Positions 22,618 to 32,742 of a stretch of 64,000 bases of DNA are shown in pieces. A program made the position numbers and the translations under genes. The DNA comes from Anodontia alba. Taxonomy: Eukaryota > Mollusca > Bivalvia > Lucinida > Lucinidae. The stretch spans positions 1,743,501 through 1,807,500 of the forward strand of contig OZ024835.1 in NCBI GenBank assembly GCA_964016985.1. Reading direction: 5' to 3'. The first letter of the stretch is position 1, and each line of letters opens with the position of its first letter. The notes beneath the pieces are model-generated. The model saw only the letters and a list, made by a program, of their open reading frames with translations. It searched no databases and was not told the DNA's origin.

Positions 22618-22846
22618 TAGGGCAAATGTCCGAAAATTTTGAACACTTTTTTTTTTTTTTTTAATACTTTTTTGGGCTCAGTTTTGCTACTTATGCAGTT
22701 GTTTCTTAAAATACCTGGTGGAATGGCAAACAGTGTAGACCCTGATCAGACTGCAGGAGCAGTCAGATCTGGGTTTGCACCTTTAGCTTATGCCATTTTG
22801 TTAGAAACTTTGGTGTATGAAATTTTAGGACATTTACCATAATACA
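22618..22846. repeat. TA-1 element, inverted
   Basis: GGGCAAATGTCCGAAAATTTT to AAATTTTAGGACATTTACC with a shortened central hairpin. Confidence 0.6.
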
Positions 22847-22893
22847 AAGGCTGCCATAAATACCCCAATTTGTTGAAACACCATAACACTGTA

Positions 22894-23106
22894 TTAACCC
22901 TTGTCCTGCTGAATAAATTAAGATGCCATGCCCACTTCTAATTTTCAGCCAATCAGGTTACTTGATCCAGATTGTTGCTATAAATTTGCATACTTCATGG
23001 CAAACAGTGCAGATCCAGATCAGTTGGCTTCTTCAGAAGCCAACTGATCTGGATCTACACTGTTTGCAAAACAGGGTATATCCAGGTTCAGCAGGACAAG
23101 GGTTAA
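22894..23106. repeat. PB-1 element
   Basis: TTAACCCTTGTCCTGCTGAA to GTTCAGCAGGACAAGGGTTAA with perfect ends and TTAA flanks. A TA-2 relative follows at 23104-23268. Confidence 0.8.
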
Positions 23107-23424
23107 TCCTAAAATTTGAACGTCCATTTGCCTACCATATGATGCGACTAAAACATGCAGCAGAATGGCAAACAGTGTAGATCCAGATCAAACTGCTCCT
23201 TGGAGCAGTTTGATCTGGGTCAACACTGTTTGCTCAGGCCTGTCTGTCTGAATATTGAGGGTTAATATATAGCAGTCTGTGATTTTTTTTCTTGTTTTCT
23301 CAGAAAACTGGACAAGACATTTCATTCAGACAGCTGCCAGAAGCCAAACTATTTTTCTGGATAAATAATGAAATGTGGAAGTAATCCTGTATAATCTGCT
23401 AGTAAAGAAAAAATTTACCCAACT

Positions 23425-23602
23425 CGTTGGTTGGTTTGGAGTTTAACAGTTAAGCCCAGTCAACACTTTATAAAGGTCATGTCGAGCTTGTCACTTTAAC
23501 TAACTATATGTACACTTTTCTTGGGTAGGCTTAGTCCTCTACATGGATAACTAGTACTTGTGCACATTCTTTTGCCAGAAACAGAGAACTGCCCTTTTTG
23601 AA
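23425..23602 (-). mobile_element. SINE-A fragment
   Basis: Reverse-oriented tail and body (CCCAGTCAACACTTTATAAA, CTTAGTCCTCTACATGG, TTTTGCCAGAAACAG). It stops 20 bp left of the Ngaro element. Confidence 0.6.
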
Positions 23603-23622
23603 ATTACCAGAATTTTTTTGTC

Positions 23623-24144
23623 ATTATTTCAAGACGGTTAAAATAAGAACAAAGAATATGTTGAAATAACCTTTATCAACTCTTCCTGAGTGTTTTAACA
23701 AAGTAATAACTATTCACAGTGTTTAACATACACATAAAATAATTTGTGGCGTAAAGGTTGCAGATCAGTGGTTGGAAATTCGAAGAGATGCAATCAATAA
23801 GGAGATGCTTTCTCATCTTTTTATCCCACTGGTTTTTACATAGAAACCACCGCAAAGCAACACGGTGTATACACATGATGCTTGCTAAACAACATGGTAC
23901 ATACACATGCTGTTCTATTAAACAGCACACCGCAAAGTATCACGGTACAGACACATGATACCCGCCAAAACAAAACTCCGCAAAGCATTCCGGTATGTAC
24001 ACAGAATGCCCGCTAAATCATATACACCACCGCTGAGTAAATGGTACATACACATCTACCAGCAAACTGTTGGATGAGAAAGCAGCTTCCAAATATATAA
24101 CAAGATTTCAGTCAGAATCACATCCCTTCGGAATTTTCCGCCAC
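23623..24144 (-). repeat. Ngaro terminal repeat B2
   Basis: 522 bp, same length as B1 with no indels. Begins ATTATTTCAAGACGGTT, ends GAATTTTCCGCCAC. Three substitutions versus B1 are visible (near 23684, 23757 and 24088). Confidence 0.9.
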
Positions 24145-24556
24145 CCCCAATCAGCAACAGCTAGATTGCATACTAGACTGGAATGTTCCTGCCCATGAGT
24201 TATCCAAATAATCCACAGATTTAAAAACAGCTTAGTCTTTCTGATATTGCAATTTATACTTAACACTCGTGTATCTGATGATACACTGTAGAACATTAAA
24301 GCAGCATAACTGTCTTTCACCAAAATATAACACCATTACTTAATCCACCAGGCAGGAGAATGAAAGGACATGGATGACTGTTCTTTCTGAAATTATAAAA
24401 GAAACTGGGCGGCAGTATCCTACCACAAAATAATGACAAACATTGACATAATTATTTATTTTAACCATCTGAAATAATACATAGAGCTACTGTTCTTTAG
24501 CTGCAATACTAAATGGTTATTAGTGAATTAAGAATAAAAATTGGGAGGGAGGGCGG

Positions 24557-24829
24557 GAAAACTTTTTCCTTGCTGCAGCAATCAGCTGTCGTCAGAAAGA
24601 GGCTGTTGCACTGGGACCCAGCTGTGCAAAACACTTTCAGTATGTCTACATATAAGCCTGGAACCAATCCTTTACAGTGCTCAAAGGACATGTGTACTGA
24701 AATGACCTTACAAGTTGGTACAGTAATCAAAGTACTGAAACAACCCAAATTACCAAAAATGCGAACTGGACTTACTATTTTAATGCTGAAATAAATGGAG
24801 CCTATTGTAGATCAATATGCTGTATTATT
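24557..24829 (-). repeat. Ngaro internal repeat A2
   Basis: 273 bp, apparently identical to A1. Overlaps B1 by the ATTATT hexamer. The 24145-24556 segment between A2 and B2 is not repeated elsewhere in the element. Confidence 0.9.
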
Positions 24830-25345
24830 TCAAGACGGTTAAAATAAGAACAAAGAATATGTTGAAATAACCTTTATCAACTCTTTCTGAGTGTTTTAAC
24901 AAAGTAATAACTATTCACAGTGTTTAACATACACATAAAATAATTTGTGGCGTAAAAGTTGCAGATCAGTGGTTGGAAATTCGAAGAGATGCAATCAATA
25001 AGGAGATGCTTTCTCATCTTTTTATCCCACTGGTTTTTACATAGAAACCACCGCAAAGCAACACGGTGTATACACATGATGCTTGCTAAACAACATGGTA
25101 CATACACATGCTGTTCTATTAAACAGCACACCGCAAAGTATCACGGTACAGACACATGATACCCGCCAAAACAAAACTCCGCAAAGCATTCCGGTATGTA
25201 CACAGAATGCCCGCTAAATCATATACACCACCGCTGAGTAAATGGTACATACACATCTACCAGCAAACTGTTGGATGAGAAAGCAGCTCCCAAATATATA
25301 ACAAGATTTCAGTCAGAATCACATCCCTTCGGAATTTTCCGCCAC
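24824..25345 (-). repeat. Ngaro internal repeat B1
   Basis: 522-bp partner of B2. The open frames seen in it also appear in B2 and have no known domain; they are not genes. Confidence 0.9.
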
Positions 25346-25398
25346 ACAAACCAATAATTTGGTTTGCCCCAAAATTCCACCGCAAACAAAACTGGTGT

Positions 25399-25961
25399 TC
25401 ACAACTGATCCTGCAGAGCCTCCCGAATGTCTAACATTAAAATATCAGAACCAATATCAGATAGATGTACGCCATCTGGTTTATATAAGCCCGGTGTGTC
25501 AGATGTAATTTCTGGATGATCAATAAAGACCCCCCTACCATTGTATTTTATAAAGCGACGAATCACTCTATTAATGAATTTTCGTTTGGATTCCATTTTG
25601 TCTGGAACCTGTGTTCCTGACCATACAATACGAGGCAACATAGCAGAAACGAAAATGGCACTGCTAGTGAATGTTTGAACTAGATTACTTAAGTCATCCT
25701 TCATATTATGGATCAAGACCACCCCTTTCTGATAAGCTAAGTCATTGGAACAAACATGAACCACTATTGCCTTTGGAGCAGCATTATGGAGAGCAGCATA
25801 CTGAATCTTTGGTAGAAGCTGTTGCCATTTCATGCCGCCCTGACCCATCTACTTGACTTTCTGAACTTTGGAAGCGCCAACCGTACTTTCAAGCTGCCTG
25901 GTTCTGGCTCGGGCTGCTAATCTATTTATGTAGGAGTCCCCTACCAACCATACATCTGGAA
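25399..25961 (-). pseudogene. Ngaro SGNH/GDSL-like hydrolase, interrupted by one in-frame TAG
   Basis: SGNH hydrolases are Ser-His esterases. A domain of this type is known as an accessory reading frame in many Ngaro elements; its role in transposition is unknown. Block I is VGDSYINRLA (codons at 25950-25921), block III CSND and block V DGVHLSDIG, so Gly-Asp-Ser, Asn and Asp-x-x-His are all present. A TAG at 25851-25849 lies between block I and the rest. The longest uninterrupted frame starts at the next codon (ATG 25848) and lacks the catalytic Ser. The frame has no ATG between an upstream TGA and block I. TTGATTTCCAG just before it looks like a splice acceptor, so the domain may normally be reached by splicing. 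The TAG is probably a disabling mutation, but read-through cannot be excluded. Confidence 0.75.
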
Positions 25962-26018
25962 ATCAAAATTTATGATGCAAATTATCAATAGGGCTAAGGA
26001 GCAATGAGCAAGTCCGCT

Positions 26019-26927
26019 TTATAGTCTTATGTACTTGAGAAATGAATTGGACTGCCATCTGCCCATTTTCTTGATAGTCTCATACGATACGCCTTTGCTG
26101 GCTAACCACGAAGCGGCCCCAATACGGAAGGAATGTGTTCTGAAATGTGTTGTTGGTAGATTCAGAGCAGTTATAGCTTTATTTAAAACTGCCCCAAATT
26201 GATATCTTGTAAGAGGTTGCCCATTAATATGACAAAAAAGATATACTGATTTGTGAGGTCTAATTTTGAGAAACGCTTCCATGGCCAATAATGGACATTC
26301 TGTAGATTCAATAGCTGGAATGTCAATTATATATGGTTTTCCTGTTTGATTGCATTTGGCCTTACGCTGGCGGATTCGTAAAATATTTTGCCCAGCTTTG
26401 GTGGTACATAATACATCAGATACTTGCAATGGTTGATCAGATTGCTGTGACGATGTAAATACCAACTCACTAACACGGAACAAACCAAAAAATGCCAAAC
26501 GGTAAGCTGCTCTAAATAAAAGTGTTTCATACTCAGAAATGCAGATATTCCCCAAAATTTTACAAATAGCAACCAGAGTATTATACATAATTGGCATACG
26601 GTTATCAGGATTGGCTCTAAGACGCTTGTAGCCTTCAAGCATTTTTGAAATGGCAAAAGTGGAAGTGCTATCAAAATTATGGTTAATTTTATGTTGAAAG
26701 CTAATAGCAGATATGTGCATGGCAGCTGTTGATGGGGCATAACCATTGTGGAAAAGATAAGTAATATAAGCATGAATATGAGTTTCAGGTACTGGCCACT
26801 GCAAAGGGAGAGCATAATTAGATCTAAAAGTTGAAAAGTTTGCCAATGCAGTAGCATATGCATGACGGGTATTAACTGACAAACTTGCAGTCACAAGCTG
26901 GTGGGCTCCTGATTGAAGACGCTCCAA
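26019..26927 (-). CDS. Ngaro tyrosine recombinase
   Basis: 302 residues. It would integrate the circular DNA copy of the element by strand exchange through a covalent tyrosine intermediate, in the nucleus. The N-terminal part (residues ~1-100) is a SAM-like helical core-binding region (SVNTRHAYATALANF). The catalytic part has the first Arg in GLFRVSEL, the box HSFRIGAASW (His-x-x-Arg), then GRWQSNSFLKYI with the Trp/His-position residue and the nucleophilic Tyr. All R-H-R-Y positions are present and the frame is unbroken. It overlaps the RT frame by 37 nt and is in a different frame. Confidence 0.9.
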   Translation of the reverse strand: MERLQSGAHQLVTASLSVNTRHAYATALANFSTFRSNYALPLQWPVPETHIHAYITYLFHNGYAPSTAAMHISAISFQHKINHNFDSTSTFAISKMLEGYKRLRANPDNRMPIMYNTLVAICKILGNICISEYETLLFRAAYRLAFFGLFRVSELVFTSSQQSDQPLQVSDVLCTTKAGQNILRIRQRKAKCNQTGKPYIIDIPAIESTECPLLAMEAFLKIRPHKSVYLFCHINGQPLTRYQFGAVLNKAITALNLPTTHFRTHSFRIGAASWLASKGVSYETIKKMGRWQSNSFLKYIRL

Positions 26928-28537
26928 AGATGGTCTGGAACAGGCTCTGGCTCTGGTTCGGCCTCTGGGGCCAACTGTCGAAAGCTATTCATCTGCAAAC
27001 GAGATAAACTGTCCGTCACGGCATTCCGAGAAGTTGATAAATGTTCCGCTTTGAGAACAACATTCAGCTGCAAACATTTTAATGTAATGATTCTGACCAA
27101 GACCATGACATACTCTGCCTTTGACGTTTGCGAATTCAAGATATGAACAACTGCCTGATTGTCACATTTGAATAGAATCTTTTTGTTGCTGAGATGCTGA
27201 CCCCAGATTTCAAGAGCAACAAAAATGGGGAACAATTCAAGTACTGTAATGTCATCAGTAATACCGCGGTGAAACCATTCAGCAGGCCACAGACCATATG
27301 TCCATTTTCCCTGAAAATAAGCTCCAAAGCCTTTACCATAACTTGCTGAACTGTCCGTAAACAAACATAAGTCAGCATTTGACAGCCAAAACCTGTCATG
27401 AAAGACAGAGACACCATTAAACGATTTGAAAAATGTCAGCCATGTTTGCAAATCTAACCTCATTGCCTTGGAAATCCGAATATGATGATAAGGCTTTGTA
27501 ATACCCCTTGTAGCATTTATCAGCCGGCGGCAAAATGGACGACCAGGAACGATAGCCCGGCACATGAAATTCAGTGAGCCAAGAAGAGACTGCATAACCT
27601 CCAGTGTAATACTGGACTTATGTAATATTTCTTCAATAAGACTTTGTAGTTTCATAATTTTGTCCTTTGGAATTCGTACCTCCATAAGAATTGAATCAAG
27701 TTCAAATCCCAAGAAAATGATGATTGTTTGAGGCCCTTCTGTCTTTTCATCTGCAACAGGCACGCCCATTTTTCCACAAGTCTTGAAAAAGGAAGTCATA
27801 ATTTCTTGACAGTCAGTTGTGCCAGCTACACCCCCAAACAAAAAATCATCCAAGTAATGTTCAAGTTCACCCACTGTGCATGATTCTCTTACAGCATAAT
27901 GTAAGAAAGTGGCAAATTTCTCCCATAATGCACATGAATATGAAAGTCCAAAAGGTAAGCAACGGTCAAAGAAGTATTGACCATCAAACATAAAACCTAA
28001 CAGGGGAAAATCATCTGGGGAGATAATCATTAGGCGAAATGCATTTTTTATATCAGCCTTGCCTAGCAGAGCACCTTTTCCCAATTTCTGAATCATTTTA
28101 ACAGCTTGATCAAATCTAGTATATTGGACACTGCAAAATTCAGGGTCAATATAGTCATTGATTGAATCCCCCTCTGGATATGATAGATGGTGTATTAAAC
28201 GATATTCACCTGGCTGTTTTTTGGGTACCAAACCCAGAGGAGAAACCCTAAAATCAGTGAAAGGTACAGTTTGAAAAGGGCCAGCAACTCTTCCTGCTTC
28301 CAATTCTTTCGTGATTTTTTGCCTGACAATATCAGGGGCTTTATTTGCTGAAGGTAAATTTTTTGATATGACCAATTTTCGAGGACCTTCAAAGTTAATG
28401 TGAAAGCCATTTTTAAACCCATTTTTCAACTCTTCCGCTGTTTGTCTGTCTGGATATTCTTGCAATTCCTTCTCAAAGGCAGATAAATCTACAGGAGTGG
28501 AGCCGAGCTCAAATTTATTTCCGTTTGAATGGACCAC
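26891..28537 (-). CDS. Ngaro reverse transcriptase and RNase H
   Basis: 548 residues, unbroken. Copies the element RNA into DNA and removes the RNA strand. Reverse transcriptase: motif with LVPKKQPGEYRLIHHLSYP (~res 102-120), motif A KADIKNAFRL, motif B CLPFGLSYS, motif C HYLDDFLFGG (catalytic YLDD) and FLGFELDS. RNase H from ~res 390: LCLFTDSSAS (Asp), VLELFPI (Glu), KCDNQAVVH (Asp) and TDSLSR (Asp), the usual four acidic residues. The ATG start at 28537 lies inside the Gag frame (23-nt overlap, +1 relative to Gag), so expression needs frameshifting, splicing or reinitiation. Confidence 0.92.
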   Translation of the reverse strand: MVHSNGNKFELGSTPVDLSAFEKELQEYPDRQTAEELKNGFKNGFHINFEGPRKLVISKNLPSANKAPDIVRQKITKELEAGRVAGPFQTVPFTDFRVSPLGLVPKKQPGEYRLIHHLSYPEGDSINDYIDPEFCSVQYTRFDQAVKMIQKLGKGALLGKADIKNAFRLMIISPDDFPLLGFMFDGQYFFDRCLPFGLSYSCALWEKFATFLHYAVRESCTVGELEHYLDDFLFGGVAGTTDCQEIMTSFFKTCGKMGVPVADEKTEGPQTIIIFLGFELDSILMEVRIPKDKIMKLQSLIEEILHKSSITLEVMQSLLGSLNFMCRAIVPGRPFCRRLINATRGITKPYHHIRISKAMRLDLQTWLTFFKSFNGVSVFHDRFWLSNADLCLFTDSSASYGKGFGAYFQGKWTYGLWPAEWFHRGITDDITVLELFPIFVALEIWGQHLSNKKILFKCDNQAVVHILNSQTSKAEYVMVLVRIITLKCLQLNVVLKAEHLSTSRNAVTDSLSRLQMNSFRQLAPEAEPEPEPVPDHLWSVFNQEPTSL

Positions 28538-29531
28538 GAAAGGAGGACCTTTGAGTGTGATCTATTTCAGTGTTCTTATTTGCAGTGAATGCATTCTGTT
28601 GTAAATTTTGACTGTGTCTGGGACATTGGTTTTCAGAATGGTCCCCCTTACATGCCAAACAAACATGAGAAAATCTACAATTTTTGAAATAGCATTTGCC
28701 TTTGTTATAATCAAAACATACGCCAAGTGCAAGACGAGACTGATTTGAGTGGCCAGCAAAGCTAGGCTTAGATTGAAAGGTAGTTGTTTCTAGCTTGTTT
28801 GTGTTTGTCATTAATTTAAGCCACAAATCTGAATAAATTTTATTCCACGGCTCCTGTTTTAAAGCTTGCCTTGTCCTAAATTCAGCATCATATTCTCGCC
28901 ATGCAAAATTTTGACACCTGCTTTCAGCCTCTCTGATGGTGCTCAGGTACTGAATTAATTCAAAAACTTTATCCTGATACTTTTTCAAATATATAGTCAT
29001 GAATATTAAAAAAGCATCTGTCCACTCCCTGATATTGGTTATTTCTTTTAATACTTTAGGGCGTGTTTGAATTTGGCCATGTTCATTTATAAATAAATTA
29101 CCAGATTCCTCCCCACGCCTTTTTTGATTTTTCTTTAACAGAGAAGCCAAATTTATATATTCATTTTTCCATATCTTAATACAAATATCTTGCGGAACAT
29201 GCATCGCAATATCATCATCAGCACAACGTACATCTGGCATCTGAAAGTCAGACTGAGTGTTTTGTGCAATTGTTTGTGCTAGAGGGGTCCCCTGAACCCC
29301 CAAAGCACTAGTCCAAGTATTTAACATACTGGACCCTGTAGCATTAATCTCAGGTGAGTATGACACTTGGTTACCTGACTGTTGAACCCCGCCATCACCA
29401 CATAACCTTACAATTTCTGGTGTTCCTGTTGCCCCCGGTTGAGGGCATGGCTCATTTGCTGCTGTTTGTTGCTGATTTTGTTTTGCTTGGCCCCTAGCCT
29501 GACCCTTCCTAGCCCTCTTTCTAGGTGGCAT
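28515..29531 (-). CDS. Ngaro Gag-like protein
   Basis: 338 residues. The N-terminus is highly basic (RKRARKGQARGQAKQNQ), followed by a low-complexity Gln/Pro stretch. The middle (~130-260) is helical and likely the particle-forming region. The C-terminus has a CCCH-like finger (CFDYNKGKCYFKNCRFSH) followed directly by a CCHC-like knuckle (CLACKGDHSENQC), as in nucleic-acid-binding Gag C-termini. Start ATG 29531 follows the A1 repeat by ~80 bp. Unbroken. Confidence 0.8.
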   Translation of the reverse strand: MPPRKRARKGQARGQAKQNQQQTAANEPCPQPGATGTPEIVRLCGDGGVQQSGNQVSYSPEINATGSSMLNTWTSALGVQGTPLAQTIAQNTQSDFQMPDVRCADDDIAMHVPQDICIKIWKNEYINLASLLKKNQKRRGEESGNLFINEHGQIQTRPKVLKEITNIREWTDAFLIFMTIYLKKYQDKVFELIQYLSTIREAESRCQNFAWREYDAEFRTRQALKQEPWNKIYSDLWLKLMTNTNKLETTTFQSKPSFAGHSNQSRLALGVCFDYNKGKCYFKNCRFSHVCLACKGDHSENQCPRHSQNLQQNAFTANKNTEIDHTQRSSFRGPFKRK

Positions 29532-29611
29532 GATTATGGAGGCACCAAGATAATCCCAAAATTGGGCTTGAAATGTTCAAAAAGTTGAAAAATTTGCCAA
29601 AAAACTGGACT

Positions 29612-29884
29612 GAAAACTTTTTCCTTGCTGCAGCAATCAGCTGTCGTCAGAAAGAGGCTGTTGCACTGGGACCCAGCTGTGCAAAACACTTTCAGTATGT
29701 CTACATATAAGCCTGGAACCAATCCTTTACAGTGCTCAAAGGACATGTGTACTGAAATGACCTTACAAGTTGGTACAGTAATCAAAGTACTGAAACAACC
29801 CAAATTACCAAAAATGCGAACTGGACTTACTATTTTAATGCTGAAATAAATGGAGCCTATTGTAGATCAATATGCTGTATTATT
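29612..29884 (-). repeat. Ngaro terminal repeat A1
   Basis: 273 bp starting (on the - strand) AATAATACAGCATATTGATC; same length as A2 with no differences seen by eye. As the element's 5' end it presumably holds the promoter. Confidence 0.9.
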
Positions 29885-29997
29885 GTAGCTGTTTCAATAA
29901 TAAACAAAATTAATTTTGATGCAAATGACTCTTATGGGTTGATGCATTGAACTTATCATCATAATTAAATAATTAAAACTACTTTTTAACCTTTCAG

Positions 29998-30184
29998 GAT
30001 AACAATTGTGATTCCTGTGATGATAACTGTGATTCCTGTGATAACAATTGTGATTACTGTGATGATAACAATTGTGATTCCTGTGATGATAACAACTGTG
30101 ATTCCTGTGATGAACCTTTCAGGATAACAATTGTGATTCCTGTGATGAACCTTTCATGATAACAATTGTGATTCCTGTGATGAT
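29998..30184. repeat. Minisatellite, GATAACAATTGTGATTCCTG units
   Basis: About seven imperfect units of ~24-30 bp; two carry an added AACCTTTCA. Confidence 0.75.
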
Positions 30185-30367
30185 GATTTTTGTGTTTATG
30201 CGTCATTTGCATCAAACTGGTTTGTTTGCAACATTTACATAATAAAACTACCGTGTGTACTGTACATATTGGGACTGACAATGACTGATTTTGGGATAAG
30301 TATGAAAAGGGTTTAAGGTATCCCAATATTTAGGGTATGTACGGTAATATGGTTGCATGTCTGACAT

Positions 30368-30598
30368 AAGTCTAGATAAGAGTGGGTGTCAGGTAAATAT
30401 TTTTCTTATTTCTCCAAGAAAACATGTTGTGGGTACTCATTAGAAGTGCCTGGCTGAGGCACTTCTAATGTGTTGTGGGTACTCATTAGAAGTGCCTCGC
30501 TGCGGCACTTCTAATGAGTACCCACAACGTGTTTTCGTGGAGAAATAAGAAAAATATCAATACTTTTGGATTGAAAAAAGCTTCTTATCAAGAGCTAT
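30368..30598. repeat. FB-1 foldback with a duplicated centre
   Basis: Ends GTCTAGATAAGAGTGGG and AAGCTTCTTATCAAGAGC. The centre has the hairpin arm pair twice (CTCATTAGAAGTGCC at 30438 and 30481). Confidence 0.7.
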
Positions 30599-30775
30599 GC
30601 TGTTAAATATGGTTGAAAACATGAACATGGAAATGGTTTTATGTTAAAAAAAAAAAAAAAAGGTGTATATCTGCATGAATATGAAAATGAAATAAAATAT
30701 ATATAAACCAATTTCAATTGAAAATTGGTATATCCACAATATAAGCCATGCACTGGTTTGTGAAGGAAAAATATA

Positions 30776-31612
30776 CGGTAGATTTCCTATTAGTTCGAAC
30801 AGATAAAAACTAAATATTGACCCCGATGTTCGAATTATTAGAAAATCAGTTTCAGAAAAAAAGCACTGTTCGAACTATTTGCAATTTCGGAAAATCTCAG
30901 ATAAGGACCCTCTAAATGAGACATGATCCTTCCTAAATGCTGTCTGGTGTAATTTTACTCAGAGTGCTAAATATTAAATACTTTCTTTCATCTTATTTCC
31001 TTGCCAAATGGAGCAGTCCAAAAAGTCTGTTTAATTATTTTCGAAATTCTGGTGTACATTGTAAGGAAAAAATGTCTTTTCAGTAATATTTATGTTTTAG
31101 TGATGAATCTTCGGGGATAGATAATATTTTGGAATCTATTATGATTTTATTAGTATGTATTAGTATATTTCTGTCTAGGGAATGGGGGAAGTTTCTGAGG
31201 TAAACATCATTATAGCTTTCTCCCTGTTCGATGATCGGCATTTTCCGTGACTTTGTGGCACCACTGGACTTTGCCAAAAATACCGATATGGCCCAAGACT
31301 TTGTTTATAAGATGGGTCTGAATTTTCTGAGACATGTTTTGTGTAAAAAAAAAAATCCCTGTCTCAGTATAAGATTTTAACGATATACATGTACAGTTTA
31401 CGAACCATAAGAAAGAGAGTGGGTGAACCGATTTATTAAATATATTAATGGATTAATTAACATTAAATTTTCACGTGTTCGAACTATTTAAAAATCAGTT
31501 TTAAAAAACTAAGGGACTGTTCGAACTAATAGAGCAATTTTCGGGAGGTGATTTCAAAACAATAGGGGGTGTTTGAATTATTAGTGTGTTCGAACTAATA
31601 GGAAATCTACCG
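30776..31612. mobile_element. Non-autonomous TA element with TTCGAAC subterminal repeats
   Basis: Inverted ends CGGTAGATTTCCTATTAGTT and AACTAATAGGAAATCTACCG, each flanked by TA (30774-30775, 31613-31614). Subterminal GTTCGAACTATT / GTTCGAATTATT copies lie at both ends. TA targeting fits the Tc1/mariner/pogo group. The right flank continues as a PB-1 end (CCAGGTTCAGCAGGAGTTGGGTTAA), so it probably landed inside a PB-1 copy. Confidence 0.7.
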
Positions 31613-31689
31613 TAACCAGGTTCAGCAGGAGTTGGGTTAAGATATATCAAGACACACACTGATAATGAAAAATTCTGTGCAATAAAGTG

Positions 31690-31995
31690 CTGTACAGTGG
31701 TGAGCTAAAGTTTGCTTCCCGCGGAATTCAAACCTGGGACCAGGTAAACCACGGTCAGAAGCCCTAACCACTCCATGTACAAGCTGGTTCAGTAGAAATT
31801 TGACAGGGTAGCATTTAAAGATGGACAATGCCTCTACATGTGCATGGAGGTCCACAAAGGTAAGGTAGGACAAATATATGAAAACATACACAAATTGGCC
31901 CAATGTAACTGAACTATTATTGAAAGGGCTGTAAAACATCAAAACTACCACCACCGCTATAGCTCTGAGAATATAAAACATTTTTTCTCCCACCT
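31690..31995 (-). mobile_element. SINE-C, another tRNA-like SINE
   Basis: On the - strand a tRNA-like head is visible: A box-like TGGTTAGGGCTTC and B box-like GGTTTGAATTCC. It is the only copy of this family I see here. Confidence 0.45.
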
Positions 31996-32039
31996 TTGCC
32001 TATATAAGACCATATCTATCTCACATGGCCACACTGGTC

Positions 32040-32270
32040 CTTGGAACAATCTATTAAAGGTAGGAGAAAAAGAATCCATCATGAGTCAATCCATGCAGGA
32101 TAGGAAAATCTCACCCTTGGGGTAGGAATTTCAACCAGGGACGAGGCAAGCCTAGTCCCTGGTTGAAATTCCTACCCCGAGGGTGAGATTTCCCTATCCT
32201 GCATGCCCACTCATGATGGATTCTTATATTCTCATTTTTTGCATCAAAACATATCTTGTGGGTACTCACT
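32040..32270. repeat. Long palindromic element
   Basis: AATCCATCATGAGTCA.., AATCTCACCCTTGGGGTAGG and AATTTCAACCAGGGAC return inverted, with a GAGGCAAGCCT-like centre. Non-coding foldback. Confidence 0.65.
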
Positions 32271-32532
32271 GGAATTGCTACCAGGATGCAATTCCAGTGA
32301 AAACAAGTTGCCTATAAGTAACCACAAATAACCAAGGAGTAACCACAAGACACAGTTCTGTACAAAAATAAAAAGTATCAAAAAGAATAAAATAATGTTT
32401 ATTCTTTGCTTTTAGAGAAGACCCTTTTTCAGAACAGAGACAAAAACAATCGTTACAAGAGTTACTGCCCTTGTAAATTTTTTATTCTCCTTTAAATATC
32501 ATTTTTTTTGGACTCCTCTTAGATGGTCTACT

Positions 32533-32742
32533 AACCCTTAAGCTCTATTAAAAATCGTAGCAGATGGTATTTGAAAAAACAACAACAAAAAATAAAACAA
32601 AAAAAAAAAAACACCTTTATTCTACTTTTTCAGAGAAACAAGCCTTGAAATTTCATGTGTATCGTCTGTTTGGCAGACAATTCACATGAAATTTCAAGCC
32701 TTATTCTCTCGCAAAATTGTTTTAGAATGCCAACTGCATGAC
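32533..32742. repeat. PB-3 element
   Basis: TTAAGCTCTATTAAAAATCG, hairpin ATTTCATGTGTATCGTCTG returning, end GCATGACTTTTGC. 32743-33193 beyond it shows nothing recognisable and could be ERGIC3 3' flank. Confidence 0.5.

Larger units (their letters stand above)
23623..29884 (-). mobile_element. Ngaro/DIRS-type tyrosine recombinase retrotransposon, nearly intact
   Basis: A 6.26 kb element read on the - strand. Order: terminal repeat A1 (29612-29884), Gag, RT-RNase H, tyrosine recombinase, SGNH hydrolase, B1 (24824-25345), A2 (24557-24829), a 412-bp unique spacer, B2 (23623-24144). Split direct repeats (A1-genes-B1A2B2) with a tyrosine recombinase instead of an integrase define the Ngaro/PAT-like DIRS elements. 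They are copied through a circular intermediate and leave no target duplication. Both outer ends and the internal B1/A2 junction share ATTATT. No differences between A copies and only about three between B copies are visible by eye, so insertion was recent. It lies between TRAM1 and ERGIC3. Confidence 0.92.

Noticed and set aside
24877..25159. Duplicate 84- and 66-codon open frames at 23676-23958 and 24877-25159
   Set aside because: They lie in the Ngaro B repeats, overlap on opposite strands and have no domain.
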